This document shows positions 34,012 through 41,890 of a stretch of 64,000 nucleotides of DNA, piece after piece. Position 1 is the first letter of the stretch. The number at the start of each line of letters is the position of its first letter. The DNA comes from Amycolatopsis nigrescens CSC17Ta-90. Lineage in GTDB: Bacteria > Actinomycetota > Actinomycetes > Mycobacteriales > Pseudonocardiaceae. The notes beneath the pieces were generated by a model, which saw nothing but the letters and a program-made list of their open reading frames with translations, made no database searches and had not been told where the DNA came from. The DNA lies in NCBI RefSeq assembly GCF_000384315.1, contig NZ_ARVW01000001.1, positions 5,394,157 to 5,458,156 of the forward strand, given 5' to 3'. Position numbers and translations under genes: made by a program.

Positions 34012-34950
34012 TCAGCCCCCGATCTTCGCCACGATCGTCTTCGCGTCGTTGATCGGAATGGCGAAGCCGATCCCGATGCTGCCCCCCGACGGGCTGTAGA
34101 TCGAAGTGTTGATCCCGACCACCTCGCCGGCCGAGTTCACCAGCGCGCCGCCGGAGTTGCCCTGGTTGATCGCCGCGTCGGTCTGGATCGCGGTGTAGCT
34201 GGGCTGGTCCTGGGAGTCGCCGATCTGGTTCGCCTGCGGGCGCTGCTGCCCGAGGTCGGAGAGCTGCCGGTTCGTCGCGCTGACGATGCCCGAGGTCACC
34301 GTGTTCTGCAGGCCGCCGGGCGAGCCGATCGCGACCACTTCCTGGCCTACCTTCAGCGCGCTCGAGTCGCCCAGCTTCGCCGCGGTCAGCCCGCTCGCGT
34401 TCTTGGCCTGCAGCACCGCGATGTCCGCGGTGGGGTCCGCGCCGAGCACGCTCGCCTGGTACTTCTTGCCGTCGGACAGCGTGACGGTGACGTCACCGGA
34501 GGCGCCCTCCACCACATGCGCGTTGGTCAGGATCTTCCCGTCCTGGCTGAGGATCACCCCCGAGCCGATCGCCGTGCCGCGCGCGGTCTGCACGTTGACC
34601 TGCACCACGCTCGGCAGCACCTGCGCGGCGACCCCGCTGACGTCGGAGACGGAGTTCGAGGTGAGCTGCCCGGTGGCGGCGGTGCCGGTCCCGATCGAGC
34701 CGGTCCCGCCGTCACCGGAACCCACGATGGCCGCCCCGGTCACCCCGCCGACCAGCGCCGCGGCCACGGCGGCCGCGCTGACCATCAGGGCCACCCGCTT
34801 GCCCTTGCGCGGTGGCGGGTTCGGCGGTACCGGCCGGAAGAGCGGGTTCCCGGCCATCGAGTAGGGCGGCTGGGCGTACTGCGGATGCGGCTGCTGCTGG
34901 TGCGGCTGCGGCCCACCGGCGGGGCCCTGCCGGAACTCGTTGTCGGTCAT
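34012..34950 (-). CDS. HtrA-like trypsin family protease without PDZ domain
   Basis: A 312-residue membrane-anchored serine protease. A Pro/Gln-rich cytoplasmic N-terminus (1-48) is followed by KGKR and a transmembrane helix at about 53-75. The S1C domain then has the triad His (TNAHVV), Asp (DPTADIAVL) and Ser (GNSGGAL). Most HtrA proteins carry a C-terminal PDZ domain; here the protein stops right after the protease fold (AIPINDAKTIVAKIGG). It probably acts in cell-envelope protein quality control. Confidence 0.92.
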   Translation of the reverse strand: MTDNEFRQGPAGGPQPHQQQPHPQYAQPPYSMAGNPLFRPVPPNPPPRKGKRVALMVSAAAVAAALVGGVTGAAIVGSGDGGTGSIGTGTAATGQLTSNSVSDVSGVAAQVLPSVVQVNVQTARGTAIGSGVILSQDGKILTNAHVVEGASGDVTVTLSDGKKYQASVLGADPTADIAVLQAKNASGLTAAKLGDSSALKVGQEVVAIGSPGGLQNTVTSGIVSATNRQLSDLGQQRPQANQIGDSQDQPSYTAIQTDAAINQGNSGGALVNSAGEVVGINTSIYSPSGGSIGIGFAIPINDAKTIVAKIGG

Positions 34951-35026
34951 GCACCAAGGTTGGGCCCGCCAGATGTGAGCAGCCTGTGGAATAGCCCAAG
35001 GGTTCCCTGAGAAGAATCAGCTGAGA

Positions 35027-35063
35027 GGACACGGGCGCGAGGAACGTCCCGGCGCCCGTGTCC
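35027..35063 (-). terminator. terminator hairpin after the M20D gene
   Basis: GGACACGGGCGC (35027-35038) and GCGCCCGTGTCC (35052-35063) form a perfect 12-bp stem with a 13-base loop immediately downstream of the M20D gene stop. Confidence 0.78.
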
Positions 35064-35069
35064 GGTGGC

Positions 35070-36398
35070 TCAGTCGAAGAAGGACGGCACGTCCAGCGCT
35101 CCGCCGGAGGCTTCGAACTCCTCGTGCACGGCCTTGCGCAGCTCCTCGTCACCGAGGTAGTCGGCCGCGGTCAGCGCCAGCCCGAGCGCACCGTCGACCA
35201 CCGCGCGGTCACCAGCCGGTGACCCGGCCGCGGCCGCGAACTCCTTGGTGTGCAAGGCGACCGTCTCCGCGGAGACGGCCAGCATCGGGTGCATAGCGGG
35301 CATCCGGTAGGACAGGTTCCCCAGGTCCGTGGACCCGGTGAGGAAGTCCGGCACGATGCCGGGCGGCAACGGCTTGCGGCCGCAGGGCTCCTGGTTGACC
35401 GCCCAGCGTCCGGCCAGCGCGGTGTTGAACCGGATCGGCAGGTACGCGGGCAGGCTGTCCCAGTTGAGTTCGACCCCGCAGCCGGTCAGTTCGGCCGCGC
35501 CGTGCGCCACCCTGGTCAGCCGCGCGGCCAGGTCGCGCAGCGTGTCCGGATGCGCCGAACGCAGGTAGAACAGCAGGGCCGCGCGCTCGGGCACCACGTT
35601 CGGCCGCGCCCCGCCGTCGGTGAAGACGCCGTGCACCCGGTCGCCCGACGGCAGGTGCTGGCGCAGCGCGGCCACGCCCTGGTACGCGGCGACGGCCGCG
35701 TCCAGTGCGTTGCGGCCCATGAACGGCTGCGCGGACGCGTGCGCGGAGATGCCGTGGAAGACCATCTCCAGCTGGCGGCGGCCAAGGAACGGGTGCATCG
35801 CGATGTCGTGGCTGAACGGGTGCAGCATGATCACCGCGTCCACGTCGTCGAAAACCCCGGCCCTGGCCATGGTTTCCTTGCCGCCACCGCCTTCCTCGGC
35901 CGGGGTGCCGATCAGGGAGACCCGGCCGCCGAGCCGCTCGGCCACCGCGGCCGCGCCGAGGAAACCGCCCGCGGCCGTGGTGCAGATGACGTTGTGCCCG
36001 CAGCCGTGCCCGATCCCGGGCAGCGCGTCGTACTCCGCGAGCACCGCGATGTGCGGACCGCTGCCGCCGGTACTGGCGACCAGCGCGGTGTCCAGGCCGC
36101 CGGCGCCGATCGTGGCTTCGTGCCCGTGCGCCTTCAGCAGATCCGCGAGCGCGCGTACCGAGCGATGCTCGGCGAAGCCCTCCTCGGGGTGGGCGTGCAG
36201 GTCCTGGCTCAGTGCCACCAGGTCCGCGGCGCGTGCGCGGACCGCCGTCTCGACCTGGCGCCGGATGTCTTCCGGCGCCCCCTGATGCGGGGAGCCGATC
36301 GGTTCGGCGGCCGCGACGGCCTCGGCGGTGGATTCGGTCAGCGCACGCAGGTAGCTGTCGTCGGGTGGGACCGGCGTGCGGTGTTCGGGCTTGGTCAT
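35070..36398 (-). CDS. M20D-family amidohydrolase
   Basis: A 442-residue zinc amidohydrolase of the IAA-amino acid hydrolase / AbgB-like branch. Metal-binding motifs include LHAHPEEGFAEH, YDALPGIGHGCGHNV and GTPAEEGGGGK, and the dimerisation region is FHGISAHASAQPFMGRNALDA. It cleaves N-acyl amino acids or similar amides; the substrate is unknown. Its ATG overlaps the stop of the Erm-like gene (ATGA), so expression is coupled to that methyltransferase, an unusual pairing. Confidence 0.93.
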   Translation of the reverse strand: MTKPEHRTPVPPDDSYLRALTESTAEAVAAAEPIGSPHQGAPEDIRRQVETAVRARAADLVALSQDLHAHPEEGFAEHRSVRALADLLKAHGHEATIGAGGLDTALVASTGGSGPHIAVLAEYDALPGIGHGCGHNVICTTAAGGFLGAAAVAERLGGRVSLIGTPAEEGGGGKETMARAGVFDDVDAVIMLHPFSHDIAMHPFLGRRQLEMVFHGISAHASAQPFMGRNALDAAVAAYQGVAALRQHLPSGDRVHGVFTDGGARPNVVPERAALLFYLRSAHPDTLRDLAARLTRVAHGAAELTGCGVELNWDSLPAYLPIRFNTALAGRWAVNQEPCGRKPLPPGIVPDFLTGSTDLGNLSYRMPAMHPMLAVSAETVALHTKEFAAAAGSPAGDRAVVDGALGLALTAADYLGDEELRKAVHEEFEASGGALDVPSFFD

Positions 36399-37264
36399 CG
36401 CCGCATCGTAACCCCGTGCCCGGACAGTTCCGGCGGTAAACGTGGCCAGTGCAGGGCGGGATCCTCGGCCAGCCGTCCGGCCAGCGCGGCCCACTGGGCC
36501 GGGCGTACCGCGCCGGCCTCGGCCGCCGGGTCGATCCCGGCTCCGGCCAGGGCCCGGCGCGGGTTCCGTCCGGCCAGCGCGGTTGCGACGGCGGTCCGCA
36601 CCGGGGCGGTCCTGGCCCGGTAGGCCGCGTCGAGCAGGAACCACAGCGCGTGCTCGGCGCGTCCGGACAGGCCGGTATTCCGCCGGACGGCCAGGTGTGC
36701 GGAGTCCACTTTGGGCGGTGGGGAGAAACAGGCGGCCGGTACCCGTTTTCGCAGGCTCAGCTGGAACCTGGCCGCCCACCATGCGAGCTCCGGGCTTCTC
36801 GGCACCGCGGTGGTCAGCCGTTTGGCGAACCCCCACTCCACCACCAGCTCGGCCCGGCGCAGCGGGGTGGACCGCGGGCTGAGCAGCCGCCGGAGCAGTG
36901 CGCTCGACACCGCGTAGGGAATACTGGAAACCACGAGGAAATCGTTGCGGGGCAAGGAAACCGTCCGGAGGTCCGCGGTCACCACCCGTACGTTGGGCCG
37001 GTCGTCGAGGCGGCGGCGCAGTCTGCGCGCGAACTCGGGGTCGCGTTCCACCGCGAGCACCTTCGCTCCGGTTCTGGCCAGCGGGGCGGTGATCGCCCCG
37101 AAGCCGGCTCCGAGATCGAGCACGAGGTCCTGCTCATCGATCGCGCAGTGCCGGATCAGGTCCTCGATTATTCTTGGTGCGGCAAGGAAATGTGCGCCGG
37201 AGGAGTTGGGTTTCGGGTTTTTCGGGGTACGCGGGTCGCGTCGGGATGGCCCGGAAGCGGGCAT
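36395..37264 (-). CDS. Erm-family rRNA adenine N6-methyltransferase
   Basis: A 289-residue KsgA/Erm-type SAM methyltransferase. Motif I is VLDLGAGFGAIT (48-59), the acidic ribose contact is VERD (73-76), and ADLR is near 97-100. The catalytic motif IV reads SIPY (114-117) where the family has N-I/L-P-Y/F. The helix RAELVVEWGFAKRL and the C-terminal domain fit Erm rather than KsgA. Erm enzymes methylate A2058 of 23S rRNA and give macrolide resistance; with Ser instead of Asn, activity needs testing. GGAG is seven bases before ATG 37264. The upstream leader has a possible uORF and hairpin. It is coupled to the M20D gene. Confidence 0.85.
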   Translation of the reverse strand: MPASGPSRRDPRTPKNPKPNSSGAHFLAAPRIIEDLIRHCAIDEQDLVLDLGAGFGAITAPLARTGAKVLAVERDPEFARRLRRRLDDRPNVRVVTADLRTVSLPRNDFLVVSSIPYAVSSALLRRLLSPRSTPLRRAELVVEWGFAKRLTTAVPRSPELAWWAARFQLSLRKRVPAACFSPPPKVDSAHLAVRRNTGLSGRAEHALWFLLDAAYRARTAPVRTAVATALAGRNPRRALAGAGIDPAAEAGAVRPAQWAALAGRLAEDPALHWPRLPPELSGHGVTMRR

Positions 37265-37381
37265 GGTTCGGCTCCACGTCATGAGGTGGCGGAGCGTGCG
37301 CGAGAAGGCACGCCAGGACGGGCTCATGACGCAGCGACTGGAGAAGGTTCAGCGCGCCGGCGGTCGAAGACTAGGCCGGAC

Positions 37382-37402
37382 TACCGCCTCAGCGAGGCGG
37401 TA
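37382..37402 (-). promoter_or_regulatory. leader hairpin upstream of the Erm-like gene
   Basis: TACCGCCTC (37382-37390) and GAGGCGGTA (37394-37402) form a perfect nine-base stem with loop AGC. It lies between the short upstream ORF and the Erm-like gene on the minus strand. The position suits an attenuator, although no T-tract follows. Confidence 0.5.
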
Positions 37403-37431
37403 TCGAGGTGGAGAGCTGGCAGCCGCTGCGT

Positions 37432-37491
37432 TCAGGCGCGGCGCGGCCGAAGCCGGGCGAGCGCCACGCAGGACCGGCACAAAGTTCCCAT
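37432..37491 (-). CDS. putative 19-residue leader peptide (uORF) of the Erm-like gene
   Basis: A minus-strand ATG at 37491 opens a 19-codon frame, MGTLCRSCVALARLRPRRA, ending in TGA at 37432-37434. It lies about 170 bp upstream of the Erm-like start and just before a perfect hairpin. Antibiotic-inducible erm genes typically use such leader peptides to sense stalled ribosomes. An AAAAACCGGTTG stretch further upstream resembles the AT-rich plus GGTTG pattern of WhiB7-type promoters, but I see no good -10. No ribosome site precedes the ATG, so this is tentative. Confidence 0.4.
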   Translation of the reverse strand: MGTLCRSCVALARLRPRRA

Positions 37492-37578
37492 GGCGCCAAG
37501 CTAACAGCCTTCGCAACCGGTTTTTGTCGGTGCTCGGTTCTAGCTTCGGGGGACAGGTGTCAACCGAAGGGGAGAACC

Positions 37579-38490
37579 ATGAACGCCGTCATCGCCACCC
37601 GCCCTGCCGCCGAGATCATCGTGCGCGGCTCGTTCGACCTCGGGGAGTCCGCCCGCTTCCTGGCCGGGTTCGCGCCCGCCGCCAGGCCGGACGCGGCGGC
37701 GGAAACCGGAGTGCTGCGGCTGGCCTTCCCGGTGGAGGGCGGCTGGGGGCACGCCGGGGTGCTGGTCCGGCAACGGGCGCCGGACACGGTCGAGGTCGAG
37801 GTGACGCGGTGGCCCGCCGGGCAGGGGGCGGACGTGCTGGGCCAGGTGCGCCGGATGCTGTCGCTGGACATCGACGGCAGGGGCTTCGACGCGCTGGACC
37901 GGGCCGATCCGGTGCTCGGCGCCCTGCGGTCGCGGCATCCTGGCCTGCGCCCGGTGCTGTTCCACTCGCCCTACGAGGCGGCCTGCTGGGCGATCATCGG
38001 GCAGCGGATCCGGGGCTCGCAGGCGGCCCGGATCAGGCAGCGGATCGTCGAGCGGTACGGCAAGCCCCTGCACGTCGGTGGGCAGCGGTTGGTCTCCTTC
38101 CCGGCGCCGGACGTGCTGCGCGAACTGGATGAGCCGATGGGCCTGCCGGTGCCGAAGGTCGCCCAGCTGCGGCTGATCGCCGATGCCGCGAAGAACGGGG
38201 TGCTGGACGCGGCGCCGCTGCGTGCGCTGGAGCCGGTCGAGGCGCTGCGGCGGTTGCAGCGGCTGCCCGGGGTCGGCCCGTTCTCCGCGCAGCTGATCCT
38301 GATCAGGGGAGCCGGTCATCCGGATGTCTTCCCGGACGCCGAACGCCGGCTGCACGAGGAGATGAGGCTGGCCTACGGCAGGGCGGAGGCCACCGTGGCG
38401 GACCTCGGCCGGATCGCCGGGCGGTGGCGTCCCTACCGCAGCTGGGCGGCGCTGCTGCTGCGAACCGCCGGGGACCGCCGTCCCGGATGA
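37579..38490 (+). CDS. alkA: DNA-3-methyladenine glycosylase II (AlkA-like)
   Basis: A 303-residue base-excision glycosylase. An N-terminal TBP-like domain covers about 1-110. The helix-hairpin-helix LQRLPGVGPFSAQLILIRGAGHPDVFPDAER follows in the usual order, with the catalytic Asp in VFPD near residue 255. It removes alkylated bases. AGGGGAG lies before ATG 37579. It is divergent from the Erm-like gene and is followed closely by an M50-like membrane protein gene. Confidence 0.92.
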   Translation: MNAVIATRPAAEIIVRGSFDLGESARFLAGFAPAARPDAAAETGVLRLAFPVEGGWGHAGVLVRQRAPDTVEVEVTRWPAGQGADVLGQVRRMLSLDIDGRGFDALDRADPVLGALRSRHPGLRPVLFHSPYEAACWAIIGQRIRGSQAARIRQRIVERYGKPLHVGGQRLVSFPAPDVLRELDEPMGLPVPKVAQLRLIADAAKNGVLDAAPLRALEPVEALRRLQRLPGVGPFSAQLILIRGAGHPDVFPDAERRLHEEMRLAYGRAEATVADLGRIAGRWRPYRSWAALLLRTAGDRRPG

Positions 38491-38566
38491 ATCCCATGAC
38501 CGTGCTGGAAAGGACGGAAAGGAGGGCATAACACGGGTCAGACCGGTGGTGTGGTGAAGTGGCCCG

Positions 38567-39286
38567 GTGCAGCTGTCGGACCCAGAAGGCTTGTCAGGAC
38601 TGATCAACACCCAGCCGGACCCGGCGGGGCCGGTGCCGCTGATCACCGGCGGGGTGGCGTTGCTGCTGGTGCTGTCCGGATCGCCGTGGCGGTTAGCCCG
38701 CAACGTGGTGACGATCGTGCACGAGGCGGGGCACGCGCTGGTCGCCGTGCTGGCAGGGCGGCGGCTGCAGGGCATCCGGCTGCACTCGGACACCTCCGGG
38801 GTCACCGTGTCGAGGGGCAGGCCGTCCGGCCCCGGCATGGTGCTCACCTCGATGGCCGGGTATCCGGCGCCGGCGCTGCTCGGGCTGGGGTTCGCCGCGC
38901 TGCTCTCGGCGGACCTGATCACCGCGCTGCTCGGGCTGGCCGCGGTACTGCTGCTCGCCGTGCTGATCATGGTGCGGAACGCCTACGGGGTGTTCACCGT
39001 GCTGGTCAGCGCGGCCGTGCTGGCCGGGGTCGCGCTGCTGGCCCCGCCCGGTGCGCAGGCCTGGTTCGTCTACCTGATCACCTGGTTCCTGCTGCTCGGC
39101 GGGGTACGGCCGGTGTTCGAGCTGCAGGCAAAGCGCCGCCGGGGCGCCGCCCGCGACTCCGACGTCGACCAACTCGCGCGGCTGACCGGGCTGCCGCCGG
39201 CGCTGTGGCTGCTGGTGCTCGGGCTGCTCACGGTGGGGTCGCTGTTCATCGGCGGGGCCTGGCTGGTGGAGCCCGCGCTCCAGTAG
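38567..39286 (+). CDS. M50-like membrane metalloprotease
   Basis: A 239-residue protein with six or so transmembrane helices and the zinc motif HEAGH near residues 52-56 (IVHEAGHALVAVLAGRRL). The block VLTSMAGYPAPALLG follows where M50B proteases have their conserved glycine-rich turn. The usual distal metal Asp motif (N/LDG) is not obvious, so catalytic competence is uncertain. It starts with GTG 38567. Function unknown, possibly regulated intramembrane proteolysis. Confidence 0.85.
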   Translation: MQLSDPEGLSGLINTQPDPAGPVPLITGGVALLLVLSGSPWRLARNVVTIVHEAGHALVAVLAGRRLQGIRLHSDTSGVTVSRGRPSGPGMVLTSMAGYPAPALLGLGFAALLSADLITALLGLAAVLLLAVLIMVRNAYGVFTVLVSAAVLAGVALLAPPGAQAWFVYLITWFLLLGGVRPVFELQAKRRRGAARDSDVDQLARLTGLPPALWLLVLGLLTVGSLFIGGAWLVEPALQ

Positions 39287-39334
39287 CGGCGTGGCACACT
39301 GTTCGCCGGTACTTCCGGGCGAAAGGGATGAACA

Positions 39335-40576
39335 GTGGCCGACGAAGTGGCGAAGGCGGTCGAGGAATGTGCTCGCGCGGCGAACCTCGCGGCGCCATCG
39401 CTGGCCACCGCGTCCGACGAGGCCATCGACGCCGCGCTGACCGCGATGGCGGAGCTGCTGCTGTCCGGGCGGGGGGCCGTGCTGGAGGCGAACCGGGACG
39501 ACGTCGCCAGGGCGCGTGCGGAGGGGATGAGCGCCGGCCTGCTGGACCGGCTCACCATCACCGAGGAGCGGCTGACCGGGATGGCCGAGCAGCTGCGCCT
39601 GCTCGCCGGTGCCCCGCACCAGGAACGCTCGATCCCTTTGTCCACATTGGACGGCGGACTGCGGCTGGTGGAGCGCCGTCGCCCGGTCGGGGTGATCGGC
39701 GCCAACTACGAGGCGAGGCCGAACGTCACCGTGGACATCGCCTCGCAGCTGGTCAAGTCGCGTAACGGCGGGGTGCTGCGCACCGGGTCGGCCGCGCTCG
39801 GCTCCGCGCAGCGGCTGCTGGAAACGGTGATCGCGCCGGCGCTTTCCGGTGCCGGCATCGACGCCGGCGTGGTGCAGCTGGTGCCGAGGGTGGAGCGGGA
39901 GGCGGCGAGCGCGCTGGTCGGCCTGCCCGCGCTGGTGCCGCTGGTGATCCTGCGCGGCAGCGGGGAGAGCACCCGCGCGCTGGCCACCGAGGGGGCCACG
40001 CACGGGGTGCGGACACTCGCGCACGCGGACGGCGGCGGGGTGCTCTACCTGGACGTCGCCGCGGACCCCGAGATGGTCCGGACGCTGGTCACCGGCAGCC
40101 TCGACCGGCTCGGCGTGTGCAACCGGCTGAACCTGCTGCTGATCCACGACGACGGCTACGACGCGCTGTGGCCGGTGGTGGCCGAGGCGCTGGACGGGCG
40201 CGGGGTCACCCCGTCGCTGGCGCCCCACGAGCACGCGATCGGCTACGAGTGGGCGCTCGACTCCGAGCGCGAGGCCACCGTCACCGTGGCCAGGGTGGCC
40301 GGTCTTGCCGAGGCGGTCCAGGTCGCCAACGAGCAGACCTCCGGCCTCGCGGCCGGCATCGCCACCGAGGACGCGGCCGCCGCGGAGGCGTTCTTCGACG
40401 GCTACACCGGGACCGGGGTGTTCTGGAACGCGCCGACCAGGCTGCTGGACGGGTTCAAGCTGCTCGCCGTGCCGGAGACCGGGATCAACCTGGACAACGT
40501 GCCAGGCCCGCGCGGCCCGGTCACCTACACCGACCTCTACCTCCGCCAGTACGCGGTGCTCCCCGCCGGTCGCTGA
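39335..40576 (+). CDS. proA: gamma-glutamyl phosphate reductase
   Basis: A 413-residue aldehyde-dehydrogenase-fold enzyme making glutamate semialdehyde for proline synthesis. VGVIGANYEARPNVTVD, ILRGSGEST and the catalytic Cys in GVCNRLNLLLI are present, as is GPVTYTDLYLRQY at the C-terminus. The length is normal. The start is GTG 39335. proB is not adjacent in this window. Confidence 0.97.
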   Translation: MADEVAKAVEECARAANLAAPSLATASDEAIDAALTAMAELLLSGRGAVLEANRDDVARARAEGMSAGLLDRLTITEERLTGMAEQLRLLAGAPHQERSIPLSTLDGGLRLVERRRPVGVIGANYEARPNVTVDIASQLVKSRNGGVLRTGSAALGSAQRLLETVIAPALSGAGIDAGVVQLVPRVEREAASALVGLPALVPLVILRGSGESTRALATEGATHGVRTLAHADGGGVLYLDVAADPEMVRTLVTGSLDRLGVCNRLNLLLIHDDGYDALWPVVAEALDGRGVTPSLAPHEHAIGYEWALDSEREATVTVARVAGLAEAVQVANEQTSGLAAGIATEDAAAAEAFFDGYTGTGVFWNAPTRLLDGFKLLAVPETGINLDNVPGPRGPVTYTDLYLRQYAVLPAGR

Positions 40577-40722
40577 ACCGGCGCCTGAGTCCCTCATAGG
40601 GGTGGCTTTCGCGCCGTTCACGACCAGGCACTCTGGGTAGAGAACGCGGGTCCGACCTGCCCGCGGAAGCGGCCGCGCGCCGAGTTGCGGTGGCGCCGCG
40701 CGCTGGTCACCGTGGTGCGGGA

Positions 40723-40752
40723 TTAGCACCATGATCGAACACGTGTTCTAAT
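40723..40752 (+). promoter_or_regulatory. promoter with LexA-type SOS box
   Basis: TCGAACACGTGTTCTA at 40735-40750 matches the actinobacterial LexA box TCGAAC-N4-GTTCGA at 14 of 16 positions, counting N4 as matching; GAACACGTGTTC is a perfect palindrome. It overlaps TCTAAT (40747-40752), a good -10, with TTAGCA at 40723-40728 as a possible -35 (18-base spacer). LexA bound here would block the promoter of the small gene at 40815. Confidence 0.65.
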
Positions 40753-40814
40753 GCTGTCTGCCGGCCCCGAAGGGGGAAGCTTCGTGGGCCGGCCCACCTT
40801 CGAGAGGGGATGAG

Positions 40815-41012
40815 ATGGGCTGGAAGATCGAGCACCTGGAATCCGAGCAGGAACTGCCGTTCCCGACCCGCCAGGCGGCGCTGGCGTATGCCGAGGAGCA
40901 CGGTGGGCTCGACCGGTGGGCGCTCAAGCCCACCCAGGTGCCGGTCTCCAAGGTGCGCGGTTTCGTCGAGCCGCCACCACTGCGCCGGTCCTCGCGCCGC
41001 ACCCACGGCTGA
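40815..41012 (+). CDS. small NDUFS4-like protein behind a LexA-type box
   Basis: A 65-residue protein: MGWKIEHLESEQELPFPTRQ, then AALAYAEEHGGLDRW, and a basic Pro-rich tail ending RRSSRRTHG. The pattern 'F.T...A..YAE..G' recalls the NDUFS4/ETC complex I subunit motif of small proteins, but it is too short for that family and no function can be given. GAGAGGGG precedes the ATG. The promoter carries a LexA-type box, so it may be induced by DNA damage. Confidence 0.75.
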   Translation: MGWKIEHLESEQELPFPTRQAALAYAEEHGGLDRWALKPTQVPVSKVRGFVEPPPLRRSSRRTHG

Positions 41013-41038
41013 CGACGCGAGGGAACCTCTCGCCGCGG

Positions 41039-41656
41039 TCAGTTGACGGTGGCGGTGCAGACGGCGCCCGCGGTGCCGATGTTCTCGGCGACCTTGGTGC
41101 CGTCGATCAGCACGGTGCAGCCGACCTGGCCGGCGGCGGTCAGGTCGGTGGCCGTCGCGGTGATCGACATGAAGTGCATGCCGCCCTGGTAGCCCGCCTT
41201 CTGCCGCCACTCGCCGCCGGGCTGGACGATCTCCTGCTTGTCGTCGAACCCGTCGCCCGCGGTGACGTTCACCGGCGAGGTCGTGGTGACCACGAACTCG
41301 ACGGTGTGCCCGCCGGGGACGTCCTGGGCGAAGTGGAGCCGGTTGTCGCTGAACTCGCTGACCGCCACGGTGATCACGGTGGCCCACAGGATGGCCACCA
41401 CGAACCCGGCGGCGGAGAGCACGATTCCCGCTATGGCAAGGCCTTTGTTGTTCGCCTGGCCCTTGCTCGCCCGCACCACGCCGATGATCGAGAAGATGAG
41501 CCCCAGGATGACCAGCGGCCAGGCGACGACGCCGACGAGCGGTACGAAGGCGACCAGCAGCCCGATCAGGCCGAGCACGAACCCGGCGGTGCCGAGACCG
41601 TTCTTCGGCTGTGCGACCGGTGGTGGGACAGGGACGTACTGCGGCGCGCTGGTCAT
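41039..41656 (-). CDS. DUF4190 membrane protein with MmpS-like C-terminus
   Basis: A 205-residue protein. A Pro-rich N-terminus is followed by two hydrophobic helices forming a DUF4190 unit (GLGTAGFVLGLIGLLVAF to IIGVVRASKGQANNKGLAIAGIVLS) and a third helix. The extracytoplasmic domain (about 120-205) has VEFVVTTTSPVNVTAGDG and CTVLIDGTKVAEN, like MmpS/small beta domains. Such proteins are frequent in actinobacterial envelopes; function unknown. It is convergent with the small LexA-box gene. Confidence 0.85.
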   Translation of the reverse strand: MTSAPQYVPVPPPVAQPKNGLGTAGFVLGLIGLLVAFVPLVGVVAWPLVILGLIFSIIGVVRASKGQANNKGLAIAGIVLSAAGFVVAILWATVITVAVSEFSDNRLHFAQDVPGGHTVEFVVTTTSPVNVTAGDGFDDKQEIVQPGGEWRQKAGYQGGMHFMSITATATDLTAAGQVGCTVLIDGTKVAENIGTAGAVCTATVN

Positions 41657-41890
41657 CGAGGGCCTTTCTGAGATGGGGGCGTGCGAGGCTTTTTGCGCAT
41701 GCCCCCATCGATCGGGTGCGGGTGTCCCGCAAGATCCTGAGGGCAGGATTGAACGGCGGCGGAATTCGCCTCCGGGTGATTTCGGCTTGAAGCATTCGTG
41801 CAGTCCCCACTGCACGACTGACTTTCGCCGAGCACCGGCGGCTCGTTACGCTCTGCCGCCGGTGTCGCCCGAACCGTTACCTGCCGGGCC

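Noticed and set aside
37500..37545. WhiB7-type promoter before the uORF
   Set aside because: AAAAACCGGTTG is suggestive, but no -10 hexamer at proper spacing is visible, so it is mentioned only as a hint and not listed as a feature.
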